Shown: positions 1 to 8,514 of the stretch, in pieces
Layout: each line of letters begins with the position of its first letter
Numbering within the stretch: the stretch's first letter is position 1
Assembly (NCBI GenBank): GCA_965249645.1
Contig: CBDFML010000012.1
Coordinates: forward strand, 620,001 to 684,000
DNA from: CAVOEB01 sp965249645
GTDB taxonomy: Bacteria; Pseudomonadota; Alphaproteobacteria; UBA828; JAPUJA01
Direction of reading: 5' to 3'
Length of the DNA stretch: 64,000 nucleotides
Program-made: the position numbers and the translations under genes
Notes under the pieces: model-generated
What the model was told of the DNA's origin: nothing
What the model saw: the letters and a program-made list of their open reading frames with translations, nothing else
The model's database searches: none

Positions 1-16
1 TAGTCCGTCGATCTGC

Positions 17-682
17 TTAAGGCGTTTCGAACAGCGACATCGCACCGCCGTCGTCCGAAGCGGTCGGCGCGGGCAATTCGCCCGTACGGTAACGACGCAC
101 AGTCTCGGCCATGCGCACGCCGTCCGCAGGGCCAAGCTCGCGGCCCAAAGCGAGGTCGCCGGGATCGGCCACCATCAGGCTAAGATTGACCGCGGTGGCG
201 CAGCCGAAATTGCTCGACGGCGTATTGCTCATATCGAGCAGGCCGGGCTTGCTCCAATCGGGGCAGTCGGGCGCGATTACAAGGCTGCGCTCCACCTCGA
301 TGGCGGCACCGCTGGCACCCATTCTCGGCGTCGCGGCGAGCCCCATGTCTGCCAGGTGGGCGAGCAGGGATTCCGTGCGCGCCTGGCCCAGTGCCACGCC
401 GTCCCGATCGGTGACGGCGACTCGGATCCGGTCGCTCTTCCGCAGCGCGGCCCCGGCCAGGAAGCGCTCGATGGCGGCAACCTCTCCGGCGGCAAGCCGC
501 GCGCTTTCGGGCGCGAAGCCGACCGCGTGGTGCATCACCTCAGTTTCGATCCGCAATTCCTTCCGCGTCTCCTGGGTTGGCCAGAAGTCGGGCGCACCGG
601 CGCAGCCGGCCAGGAGCAGGCCGATCAGCGCAGCGAGGGTGGCATGACCGGCGATGGCCGGCAGGCTTGGGATCCAACCCAT
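17..682 (-). CDS. cpaD: CpaD-like Tad/Flp pilus assembly lipoprotein
   Basis: 221 aa. The N-terminus has a hydrophobic signal ending in a lipobox (LLAGC, Cys about residue 27), so it should be a lipoprotein of the periplasm or outer membrane. The central part contains an OmpA-like stretch, and the C-terminal half carries the CpaD signature: CPDWS, then SNFGCA and NLSLMVADP. CpaD proteins help the CpaC secretin assemble in the outer membrane during Flp pilus biogenesis. The gene lies 10 bp downstream of cpaC in the same orientation and is the last pilus gene before the window edge; cpaE and cpaF would be expected further left. No lesion is seen. The family call is firm, the exact role is family knowledge. 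Confidence 0.9.
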   Translation of the reverse strand: MGWIPSLPAIAGHATLAALIGLLLAGCAGAPDFWPTQETRKELRIETEVMHHAVGFAPESARLAAGEVAAIERFLAGAALRKSDRIRVAVTDRDGVALGQARTESLLAHLADMGLAATPRMGASGAAIEVERSLVIAPDCPDWSKPGLLDMSNTPSSNFGCATAVNLSLMVADPGDLALGRELGPADGVRMAETVRRYRTGELPAPTASDDGGAMSLFETP

Positions 683-692
683 GGTGATCCTC

Positions 693-2093
693 CTAGTCCA
701 GGATGAACCCGACGGAACCCTCGAGCCGGGCCCCCTCGGGGCCGAGCCCGACGGTGTCGGGAAGTCCGCTGTTGGTGCCGCTCAGGATGCGGTCGAGATC
801 GTTGGCCGGGACCATCCCGTCGACGGGCATGGCGAGGCTGCGCTCCGAGACCGGCTGCACGATGTAGGGCGTAATGATGATGACCAGCTCGCTCTCGTCC
901 CGGCGGAAGGTGTCCGAGCGGAACAGCGAGCCGATCACGGGCAAGTCGCCCAGCCCGGGAAACTTCGAGACGTCGTGATCGAGGTTGTTTTGCAGCAACC
1001 CGGCGATCGCGAAGCTTTGGCCGCTCGCCAACTCGACCATGGTGTCCGCACGCCGCGTCGTCAGCGCGGGAATGGAAAACGCGTTGAACTCCACAGCGCC
1101 CGCCGAGGTCAGCTGGCTGACCTCCGGACTGACCCGAAGGCTGATTCGCTCGTTGCCGAGCAATATTGGCGTGAAGCTGAGCTGGACGCCGAACTTCTTG
1201 AACTGGACCGTGATGGTATCCGCGTCCTGGGGTACCGGGATGGGAAACTCGCCGCCCGCCAGAAAACTCGCGGTCTCGCCCGAAAGCGCCGTCAGGTTGG
1301 GTTCCGCCAGCACCGAGAGCAGCCCCTCGTCGGCCAACGCGTCGACCAGACCGTTTACGTCGAAGCGGCCCGTCGAAAAGCTGCCGAACAGGTTGTTGTT
1401 GTTCTCACGGGTGGCGAATGTAGCGCCCGCAAGCACCGGGTTGCCCGTCGCGAGACCGATCAGGAAGTTGCCCGACGAAAACACCGCGTCCCAGTTGATG
1501 CCGAACTGCTTGATCGCGGAACGCGATACTTCCGCGATACGCACCCGCAAGTTCACCTGGTTGGGTGCATCGACGCCGACGCGCATCAAAAAACCGTCCT
1601 CGGTGCCCACGAACTGGGCGGCGAGGCGGCGAACCTCCTCGGCGGCCGCCGCGGAGTGGGCCATGCCGCTGACCACGAGGGTGCCAGCCACGGAGGCGAC
1701 CTCTATTTCCGCGTCGAGCATGCTTTCCGCCATCACTTCGCGCAACCGGCTCAGGTTGTGGCTCACCTGGATGCCCAGATTGGCGAGGATGTTGTCGCCC
1801 GCGCCCACGGCGTAGAGCGTCGTTTCGCCCGCTTTCTTGCCGAACACGTGGATCAGTGTCGGCGACTTGACCTGGATGTCGGGGATCTCCGGGTCGGCGA
1901 TGAACACCGTAGCCGCCGCCTCGGGCAATCGAACCAGCGAACCCTTGTGGACCTCGATTTCGATCGAGACCTCGGCGGCGTCGATCACCTCGACCGCGCC
2001 CGCCCGCCCGGCTAGCGTCAGGGCGAACAGCAGGGCAAGTGTGAGTGCCGCAATCAGGGTAATAGGCCGCTCGAGGACGTTCATCGTGCTCAT
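693..2093 (-). CDS. cpaC: CpaC/RcpA secretin of the Tad pilus
   Basis: 466 aa, a secretin-family outer-membrane channel through which the Flp pilus is extruded. The ATG at 2093 overlaps the cpaB stop in an ATGA junction, so I prefer it over the upstream in-frame start at 2288, which lies inside cpaB and encodes a low-complexity Arg-rich leader. The start gives a proper signal peptide (LIAALTLALLFALTLAGRAGA). An N-terminal pilus-formation region (about residues 30-110) with a LFGKKAGETTLY-type motif is followed by a BON-like segment, then the C-terminal secretin domain with VPQDADTITVQFK and the terminal ELVIIITPYIVQP motif. Downstream cpaD would act as its partner lipoprotein. Confidence 0.92.
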   Translation of the reverse strand: MSTMNVLERPITLIAALTLALLFALTLAGRAGAVEVIDAAEVSIEIEVHKGSLVRLPEAAATVFIADPEIPDIQVKSPTLIHVFGKKAGETTLYAVGAGDNILANLGIQVSHNLSRLREVMAESMLDAEIEVASVAGTLVVSGMAHSAAAAEEVRRLAAQFVGTEDGFLMRVGVDAPNQVNLRVRIAEVSRSAIKQFGINWDAVFSSGNFLIGLATGNPVLAGATFATRENNNNLFGSFSTGRFDVNGLVDALADEGLLSVLAEPNLTALSGETASFLAGGEFPIPVPQDADTITVQFKKFGVQLSFTPILLGNERISLRVSPEVSQLTSAGAVEFNAFSIPALTTRRADTMVELASGQSFAIAGLLQNNLDHDVSKFPGLGDLPVIGSLFRSDTFRRDESELVIIITPYIVQPVSERSLAMPVDGMVPANDLDRILSGTNSGLPDTVGLGPEGARLEGSVGFILD

Positions 2094-2998
2094 TCCCTCG
2101 GCGTCGCGAAGCTCAGCGCTTCGGCGGCGGAGCCGCGGACCACCTGGACCTCGCTGATACGCACGGTGGCGCTGGTCTTGGGCGGGTTGAGCAGGGCGCT
2201 GACTTCGTTGTCCAGCGTGTAGCTGGGGCCGGAGTCGGCGATCGATGGCTCGATTCCGACGGCATCGGCCAGTACCGTGCCCTCCCATGCGAGGCTGCGC
2301 AGCGAGAGCGTCAGGCGGCCCATCTCGGTCAGCATGGTGATGGTCTCGGCCTGCTTGAGCGTAACCTCGAGCGTCGCCGTCTTGGCGACCATGGGGTTGC
2401 CCTGGTCGGCGACGCGCTGATCCACGGCAAGCACGCGCACGTTGGTCAGCACCGTCTCGCTCGCCCGCAAGGTCCGGTCGTTGGCCGCTTCGCCGCGCTC
2501 GATGGCGTGGATCAGGATGACGTCGACCCGGTCACCCGGAAACACGAAGCCCGCGATTCCCGTGGTTGCCGAGATCGGTATCGAGACGGCGCGCATGCCC
2601 GGCGAGAGGATCGCGGCCATGAAGCCGCGGTCGCCGGGCCGCACGACACGGCTTTCGGTGACCGGTTCGCCGGCGGTGATGCCGTGGCGCACGACGGCGC
2701 CTTCGAAGCGGACCATCGGGTCGGGCTCGCCCGGCTCGGCCGGGCTGCGCACGACGTAAGCGGCAGCCACGCCGTCTTCGGGCCAGGGTTGCCATTCGAG
2801 GTCGCCTGCGCGCAGCAGAGAGCCGGCGGGCAGGGTCTCCGAGGCGACCAGGATTTTCGCCGCCGCCGCCGCGGGTGCCGTCTGGATCTGTTCGACCATG
2901 ACGGGCCGCTGGTTGGCCGTCCAGTTCTTCACGAAATAGGCCGTGCCGACGGCGGCGATCAGCGCGAAGGCGATCAGGATGATGTTTCGGGCGCGCAT
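2090..2998 (-). CDS. cpaB: CpaB/RcpC Flp pilus assembly protein
   Basis: 302 aa. One N-terminal membrane anchor (residues 4-23) is followed by a SAF domain (about 48-115, with ASETLPAGSLLRAGDL) and the RcpC/CpaB core containing GDRVDVIL and TLEVTLKQAETI, typical of the family. CpaB sits in the periplasm and is needed for pilus assembly, probably contacting the secretin. It overlaps cpaC by 4 bp (ATGA), which implies translational coupling, and starts 24 bp downstream of cpaA. The reading frame is intact. Confidence 0.92.
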   Translation of the reverse strand: MRARNIILIAFALIAAVGTAYFVKNWTANQRPVMVEQIQTAPAAAAAKILVASETLPAGSLLRAGDLEWQPWPEDGVAAAYVVRSPAEPGEPDPMVRFEGAVVRHGITAGEPVTESRVVRPGDRGFMAAILSPGMRAVSIPISATTGIAGFVFPGDRVDVILIHAIERGEAANDRTLRASETVLTNVRVLAVDQRVADQGNPMVAKTATLEVTLKQAETITMLTEMGRLTLSLRSLAWEGTVLADAVGIEPSIADSGPSYTLDNEVSALLNPPKTSATVRISEVQVVRGSAAEALSFATPRE

Positions 2999-3022
2999 GG
3001 CGTGGTCCCTCCTGCTTTCCGC

Positions 3023-3526
3023 TTACGTCGCGATCAGAGTGAGGCCCAGGAACAAGCCACCTGCCGCAATCGCAACGCCGTAGGGCATGCTGGTCTTGGC
3101 CACCGGCATGCGGGTGATCCCGTCGCCGATGACCGCATAGCGTCGCGGCCTGAGCACGCGCAGCCAGGTCAGCATGGCAAGTGCCAGCGCACCGCCGGCG
3201 AGCCCCGTGACCAGCAGACTGGGCATGATCATGCTGGGCCCCGCCCACAGCGCCAGTGCCGCCATCAGCTTGACGTCGCCGCCGCCCGCAAGCTGCAAGA
3301 CAAAGAGTATTGCGCCGACTGCGAAGACCGCCGCAGCAGTAATCAGCGCGCCGGTCCAGTCGGTGCCGGCCGGTGTTGCGAGTGCGTGCACCGGATAGAG
3401 CAGAGCGACGGCCAGGGGGATGAAATTGGGAATCGTGTAGCTGCGAAAATCGCTGACCGCGGCCCACAGCATGAACCCGATAAAGAGCGCGATCGCGAGA
3501 CAGTCGAGCGTGTCGGTCAAGGTCAT
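3023..3526 (-). CDS. cpaA: CpaA/TadV prepilin peptidase (A24 family)
   Basis: 167 aa using the ATG at 3526; an in-frame start at 3589 adds 21 residues that look untranslated. This is a small multi-pass inner-membrane aspartic protease that processes Flp prepilin leaders. The first catalytic Asp lies in AVSDFRSYTIPN, and the second in the diagnostic GGGDVKL motif. Four or more hydrophobic helices fill the rest. It leads the cpaABCD run; the pilin gene it should serve lies just upstream and is truncated (3743-3893), so its substrate may now be supplied from elsewhere or be missing. Confidence 0.9.
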   Translation of the reverse strand: MTLTDTLDCLAIALFIGFMLWAAVSDFRSYTIPNFIPLAVALLYPVHALATPAGTDWTGALITAAAVFAVGAILFVLQLAGGGDVKLMAALALWAGPSMIMPSLLVTGLAGGALALAMLTWLRVLRPRRYAVIGDGITRMPVAKTSMPYGVAIAAGGLFLGLTLIAT

Positions 3527-3742
3527 GGCGTTTCTCCAGGGTTTCGGGTCGGCCGGAATTCGGGCTGGCGAGACTTCGGATCGATCCAAGTCGCATCGGT
3601 CCGGCGGGTTGGCGGGAAACGCCGAAATTCGCTGGCTTTCCCGCCGCCCCTTGTCGGATCGCGGGGTTGGGCGGCGTCATCCTGACGGCCGCCCGCCCCG
3701 TTCGCTTTCCGCCCGGATGCCTCGGCGGGCGGGATGGCGAGC

Positions 3743-3893
3743 TTAGCCGGCCGGCGCAGCAGGATCGGCTGCGGGATCGGCCGCCGGGTCGGCCGGAGCG
3801 TCGGCCGCTGCCGGCAGATTGTTATCGAGAGTGGTCGAAACGTCGGAGAACATCGTGTCCAGGCTGCCGCCCAGCGCGGAGACGCCCCCAATG
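3743..3893 (-). pseudogene. C-terminal stub of a Flp-type pilin, cut by IS21
   Basis: Reading the minus strand from the IS21 end (3893) to a TAA at 3743-3745 gives about 49 codons: GGVSALGGSLDTMFSDVSTTLDNN, then an Ala/Pro/Asp-rich tail made of repeated PADPAAD units. This matches the C-terminal half of Flp/Fap major pilins, and the position directly upstream of cpaA is where the pilin gene sits in Tad loci. The N-terminal half, with the prepilin cleavage site and the hydrophobic assembly helix, is missing beyond the IS. The call rests on context plus composition, so it is an inference. Confidence 0.7.
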
Positions 3894-4084
3894 TGTCAAT
3901 GGCGGAGCAAAAAGGGACCACCGTGGCGGTGTAAGAAGGGACCACTTGGCGGCTGCGGGCTTGTCCCCGTAGTCCATGGGAGGGCCCCGCGTGCGACGCG
4001 GCGTGCCCTCAACAGGCCGACGCGGCGGCGCGCGCGGGAGGGACCTGTGGGCCCACGGGGTCAAGCGTGGGCTGGGTGGTCGGT

Positions 4085-4849
4085 TCAGTTCGCCGTCGGG
4101 GTTTGACGCCTGCGGCTCTGGTTGAGCCTGTAGCTCTCGCCATTCATCTCGAGGATGTTGACGTGGTGGGTGAGGCGCTCGAGGAGAGCGCCGGTGAGGC
4201 GCTCGGAGCCGAACACCTCGGTCCATTCGTCGAACGGCAGATTGGTGGTGACCAGGGTCGAGCCCCGCTCGTAGCGCTGGCTGAACACCTCGAACAGGAG
4301 CTCGGCGCCGGTCTTGGACAGCGGCACGAAGCCGAGTTCGTCGACGATCAGAAGCTTGTAGGTGGCGAGCTTCTTCTGGAACCTCAGCAGCTGCTTGTCA
4401 TCGCGGGCCTCGATGAGCTCGTGGACCAGTGCGGCGGCGGTGATGAAGCCGACCGAGAGGCCCTTCTGGCAGGCCGCCAGGCCGAGACCGAGGGCGATGT
4501 GGGTCTTGCCGGTGCCGCTGTTGCCGAGCGCGATGAGGTTCTCGCGGCGCTCGATGTACGCGCAGCGGGCCAGCTCCAGGACCAGCGTCTTGTTGAGCGA
4601 GGGGATGACCTTGAAGTCGAAGCTGTCGAGGCTCTTGATCACGGGGAAGCGCGCCGCCTTGATGCGCCGCTCGACCATGCGGCGCTCGCGGTCGATCAGC
4701 TCGAGCTCGGCAAGACGCAGAAGATAGCGAACGTGGTCGACGCCTTCCGAGGCACACTGCCGGGCGATCTTGTCGTACTCCCTCAGGAACGTCGGCAGCT
4801 TCAGCCTCTTGAGGTGGTGGACGAGCAGCACCTGCGGCGTGTCGGTCAT
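4085..4849 (-). CDS. istB: IstB ATPase, IS21 copy 1
   Basis: 254 aa from the ATG at 4849, which overlaps the istA stop in ATGA; upstream in-frame starts lie inside istA. This is the AAA+ helper of IS21 transposition, which selects the target and activates IstA. The Walker A motif is GNSGTGKTHIA and Walker B is LLIVDELGF, followed by the sensor-like TTNLPF. The sequence appears identical to the copy 2 protein; one base difference in the stretch compared is silent. It is intact although its partner istA is interrupted, so transposition of this copy would need IstA from copy 2. Confidence 0.92.
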   Translation of the reverse strand: MTDTPQVLLVHHLKRLKLPTFLREYDKIARQCASEGVDHVRYLLRLAELELIDRERRMVERRIKAARFPVIKSLDSFDFKVIPSLNKTLVLELARCAYIERRENLIALGNSGTGKTHIALGLGLAACQKGLSVGFITAAALVHELIEARDDKQLLRFQKKLATYKLLIVDELGFVPLSKTGAELLFEVFSQRYERGSTLVTTNLPFDEWTEVFGSERLTGALLERLTHHVNILEMNGESYRLNQSRRRQTPTAN

Positions 4850-5694
4850 GCGCGGAGCCCCGACAGCAGGCTCATGTACGATTTGGCAGACGTTATCGCG
4901 ACCCGGGCGCGCGGCAGGTACGGATAGACGTCGAGATCCAGTCGAGGCGGCCGTCGCTCGGTCCGACACAGCACCAGGTGCTTGACGGCATCGAAGCCGA
5001 TCGCGCCAAGCCGCAGGGCGTCGCCGACCGCACCCTCGACCTCCTCGGGCCGGAAGGTCTCCAGCAGACGCAACACCTGGACGTACTCGCGCTTGCCCGC
5101 CTTGCCCATGCGGGCTTCGAGCAGGCGTCGCAGAGTGATGAAGGCCTCGGGCAGGTCCCAGCCCGCCACCGGCGCGGCCTGGTCGAGGGCGCCGATCTTC
5201 TGCTCGATCAATGGCAGATAATGCAGCGGGTCGAAGATCAGGTCCTCGCTGTCATAGGACCGGCGGTGCCGGGCGATCACCTCGGCCCCGCAGCTGATCA
5301 TCACCTCGTCGACATAGCCCCGGATCAGTCCCTCGCGGTGGCCGTAGGCCACGGGTACGGAGTAGTCGTTGCCGCGGTAGCGCACCAGCGACAGCGAGCT
5401 CACCCGCCCGGGACGCTTGTCGCAGGCATCGTATGGTGCCGGGGGTAGCGGTAGCAGAGCTTGGCGATCCCGCGCGAGGCGCTCGCCGATGGTCTCCTTG
5501 TGACCCCGCAGCCGCGCCGCCTGGCGCCGGCGGCACTGTCCCGCGAGATCATCGTTCAGCGCCTCGAAGCTCTCGGCCCGCGGGACGGGGACCAGGAAGT
5601 TCCGCCGGATGAAGCCGACCAGTCCCTCGACCTTGCCTTTGTCGTTGCCCTTGCCCGGCCGGCCGAACCTGTCCTCGAACAGATAGTGGGATTG
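4846..5694 (-). pseudogene. istA: IstA transposase, C-terminal part (copy 1, interrupted)
   Basis: Codons from SHYLFEDRFGRPGKGND to the end of IstA, including the third catalytic acidic residue in GKVEGLVGF and the C-terminal Mu-transposase-like region. The open frame running up to 5871 beyond this point is IS1380 sequence and is not IstA. The break at ATTG (5691-5694) is the IS1380 target duplication. Joined to the part at 7337-7991 it rebuilds the intact 499-aa IstA seen at 30633-32132. Confidence 0.9.
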
Positions 5695-7336
5695 CCCGAC
5701 ATTCCCCAGATAGCCTCTGGGTTTGCGGGAATCATACCACCGTGCCACCGTCGAGGGAACGGAACCATTTCCGCCGCCACCCGATGACCTGATTTCGCGA
5801 TTTTCCGGTTTCCGGAAGCCCATTTGCCCATATTTTCCGCCACTCAGACGTACCTCTCCCGTCATTATCACCTTGCCGTCGATTCCCTCGGCCTACGCCG
5901 AAGCGGGTCTTCGCCGTAGATCATCGATCAAGTCCAAGATTTTCTGGAACAAGTCCCTCGGCACCGCCACCTCGGCCAATTGGAACTTGACGTACCGGCC
6001 ATGGCTGACCACCTTGGCTCCGATCTTCACCAGCTTCTCTCGCAGCGTGGTCAACGACCAGTGCTCCACTTCTTTCGGCAAAGCCAGTGTCCGCATGAAG
6101 TTGGCGAGATTGTAGGCCAGGGCGTGGAGCTGGAGCCGGACGGCATTGTCGCGGAACTTACGGCACGACAGCCGCGTCCATTTGATCGCCTTCTTGCCTT
6201 CCTTGATGTATTGCTCCGCTTTGCCCCGCTGATTGTAGAAAGCAACCACCCGCTCGGCGGGGCGCGACAGGTTGGTGACGATGAAGCCGACACGGGGAAC
6301 CAGTTCGCCGGGATGCCATTCCACCTTGGCCACTACGCGCCGCTTCCTGCCCCAACTGCCAGCCTGATAGCTGAAGCTGGCGTAGTAACGCTGTACATGA
6401 TTGGGCGGACGGCCAACGGGGCGCGTCAGCAGATGGCCGATGCTTTCTTGAAGAATCTGGTTCTTGGGTAGGCGGATCGCATACAGGAAGCCCTCGGCTT
6501 CGAGGTAATCGTAAATATCCGGCGCGGCGAAGGCGGCGTCGCCCCGGAAATACAGCCGCACCTTCCGCCCCTTGTAGCGAACGACAACCGGCTTCAGCAC
6601 GCCTTCCCAGTCATCGGCGCTGTGGACGTTGCCGGGGCGCAGGGAACACCGTTCAAGGTCGCCGAACTGGTTGAACAGGAAGAGGGGATGATAGCAGGTG
6701 CAGCCGAAGTGGCCGTTGTAGGCCGTTCCCTCCTGATCGCCATGGGTCGTGCTGACGCTGGAATCCATGTCGAGAATGATCATCGTCGGCGGGCGCCGGT
6801 CATGAACCTTGTCGATCCACACCCCGTTCATGTCGGCCAGGGCTTCAACGTTCGCGTCGGTGGCCAGAACCTCTGTCTCGAAGCGACCCATCTGGCTGGT
6901 CGAGGCTGCCTGCTTCGCGACAGCATGGCCGCCGACGATCCACCGCATGACCGGGTCGAGGCTGAGCCGGTCGGCATCGTTCACGTCGTCGTACCCGCCA
7001 AGACGTCCGAAAACGGACTGGCGGAACTGCCCGACAAGACCGTGGCGACCGTTCTTCCCGCGACGGGTGTCCGTGAGCACGTCCCCGGCAATCTCGCTCA
7101 GTCAGACAGCATCATCCAGTTCCCGATACGGCAACAACCCGGCGTCCGAAGTGACCTTGGATCCGTGGAACTCCAGTTTCAGTCGACGGTCAAAATTCAG
7201 CCTCAGAACACCCTCTTTCGATTCACCCGTCGGGTGAGCCATATCAACACCCCAAGTCCGTCTATAACGTCATGATTCTTATACCAGAATCCGGGTGCGT
7301 GGTCATCAAATCTAAGGGTTATCTGGGAAATTCGGG
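5695..7336. mobile_element. IS1380-family element inside istA, TSD ATTG
   Basis: 1642 bp. The left end CCCGACATTCCCCAGATAG pairs with the inverted right end CCCGAATTTCCCAGATAAC. The 4-bp direct repeat ATTG sits at 5691-5694 and 7337-7340; the uninterrupted site is visible in IS21 copy 2 (GTGGGATTGCAGCTCC), which confirms the boundaries. It carries one transposase gene that is inactivated by a stop codon. Confidence 0.92.
5893..7242 (-). pseudogene. IS1380-family transposase with in-frame TGA
   Basis: From the ATG at 7242 (MAHPTGESK) the frame reads through LNFDRRLKLEFHGSKVTSD and then meets TGA at 7102-7104, where the related transposase at 32680-34059 has a Gly (DDVLGLTDLAG). After the stop the same frame continues for about 400 codons with the DDE residues in place: ILDMDSSVSTTHG, FRGDAAFAAPD and AEQYIKEGK. 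A downstream start at 7080 would remove about 54 residues. The gene is probably inactive unless the stop is read through or re-initiation occurs. Confidence 0.88.
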
Positions 7337-7991
7337 ATTGCAGCTCCGTGAAGACGCGCGCTCGCTGCCGCTTTCCATCGCCCAGGATGCGGGCAACCGC
7401 CAGCTTGGTGTTGTCGTACAGGATGGAGCGGGGGACGCCGCCGAAGAACGCAACCGCCGCGTTGTGGCCATCGCAGAACGCCTCGGTCGTCTCCGCCGGA
7501 TAGGCCTTCACGAAGCAACCATCACTGTGGGGAAGGTCGAAGGCAAGGAAGTGGACCTTGCGCGCCACACCGCCGATCACCGCCATCGCCTCGCCGAAGT
7601 CCGCCTGGGCGTGGCCGGGGGAATGGACGAGCGGCACGAACATCTCGCGCGACCGAAGCCGCCGCTCACGGACATAGTCCTTCACGATGGTGTAGCCGCC
7701 GGTGAACCCGTACTCGTCCCGGAGACGGTCGAAGATCCGCTTCGCCGTGTGCCGTTGCTTGTGGTGGCTGGTCCGATCGTCCTCCAGGATCCGATCGATA
7801 ATCCCCGTGAATGCGTCCAGCTTCGGACGCCTCCGCGGCACGCTCCGGCGATATCCCGGCGGCACCGAGAACGACAGCATCTTGCGCACCGTCTTGCGGT
7901 CCAGCCCGAACACCCGCGAGGCCTCGCGGGTGCTCATCCCCTCGACACGACACGCCCGCCGGACCCGCGCGTACAACTCCACCCGATACAT
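7337..7991 (-). pseudogene. istA: IstA transposase, N-terminal part (copy 1, interrupted)
   Basis: Starts at ATG 7991 (MYRVELYARVRRACRVEG) with an N-terminal helix-turn-helix (STREASRVFGLDRKTVRKML). It includes the first two catalytic Asp residues (QADFGEA and ILYDNTKLAV) and ends in FTELQS at the IS1380 junction. The 3' part is at 4846-5694. Frame and sequence match the intact copy 2 gene. Confidence 0.9.
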
Positions 7992-8514
7992 CCCCCCGCC
8001 TTCCAGTCAGAGCAACCCTGACAGAAGGCTATAGACGGTCCCATTTTGGTCCGCCACAGCCGGATCAACCGGCCGCTTCAGTGGGGGATTATTGCGCCGC
8101 CGTTCTCAGATGACGTCGGACGGCACGGGAAAGATCGAGCTTTCCAGGAACGACACGCCCGCCGGACCCGCGCGTACAACTCCACCCGATACATCCCCCC
8201 GCCTTCCAGTCAGAGCAACCCTGACAGAAGGCTATAGACGGTCCCATTTTGGTCCGCCACAGCCGGATCAACCGGCCGCTTCAGTGGGGGATTATTGCGC
8301 CGCCGTTCTCAGATGACGTCGGACGGCACGGGAAAGATCGAGCTTTCCAGGAACGACACGCCCGCCGGACCCGCGCGTACAACTCCACCCGATACATCCC
8401 CCCGCCTTCCAGTCAGAGCAACCCTGACAGAAGGCTATAGACGGTCCCATTTTGGTCCGCCACAGCCGGATCAACCGGCCGCTTCAGTGGGGGATTATTG
8501 CGCCGCCGTTCTCA
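7951..8514. repeat. 203-bp tandem array of IS21 right ends fused to a yqaA fragment
   Basis: Period 203 bp: 7951-8153, 8154-8356 and a partial third unit 8357-8514. Each unit holds the last 158 bp of IS21, and the first two add about 45 bp (8109-8153 and 8312-8356) identical to the 5' coding region of the yqaA-like gene beside IS21 copy 2 (32250-32294). The joint back into IS21 falls on a shared ACGA, suggesting microhomology-mediated duplication. The result is three consecutive IS right ends, at 8108, 8311 and 8514, the last abutting the capsid gene. Confidence 0.92.

Larger units (their letters stand above)
3894..8108. mobile_element. IS21-family element, copy 1, split by an IS1380-family insertion
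   Basis: The left end begins TGTCAATGGCGGAGCAA and the right end finishes GCGCCGCCGTTCTCA; one inverted matches the other imperfectly (TGNNAANGGCGG). The ends are fixed by the 280-bp derivative at 46220-46499, whose 6-bp duplication is clear. Subterminal repeats (AAGGGACCAC, twice near the left end) are typical of IS21. Without the 1642-bp IS1380 element and its 4-bp duplication the copy is 2569 bp, the same length as copy 2. The left flank is the pilin stub; the right flank is a tandem array and then a phage capsid gene. No target duplication joins the two flanks, which points to recombination or deletion. Confidence 0.9.

Noticed and set aside
654..2015. Long plus-strand open frame opposite cpaC.
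   Set aside because: It is the antisense of a well-supported secretin gene in GC-rich DNA and shows no recognisable protein features. The same holds for other long antisense frames such as 37700-39277 and 49724-51025.
5697..5871. Alternative N-terminus for IstA copy 1.
   Set aside because: These codons are IS1380 sequence read through the insertion boundary and do not occur in the intact IstA.
7951..8514. Regular repeats that might look like a CRISPR array.
   Set aside because: The units are 203 bp, abutting and identical, and consist of IS21 end plus a gene fragment; there are no short repeats with unique spacers.
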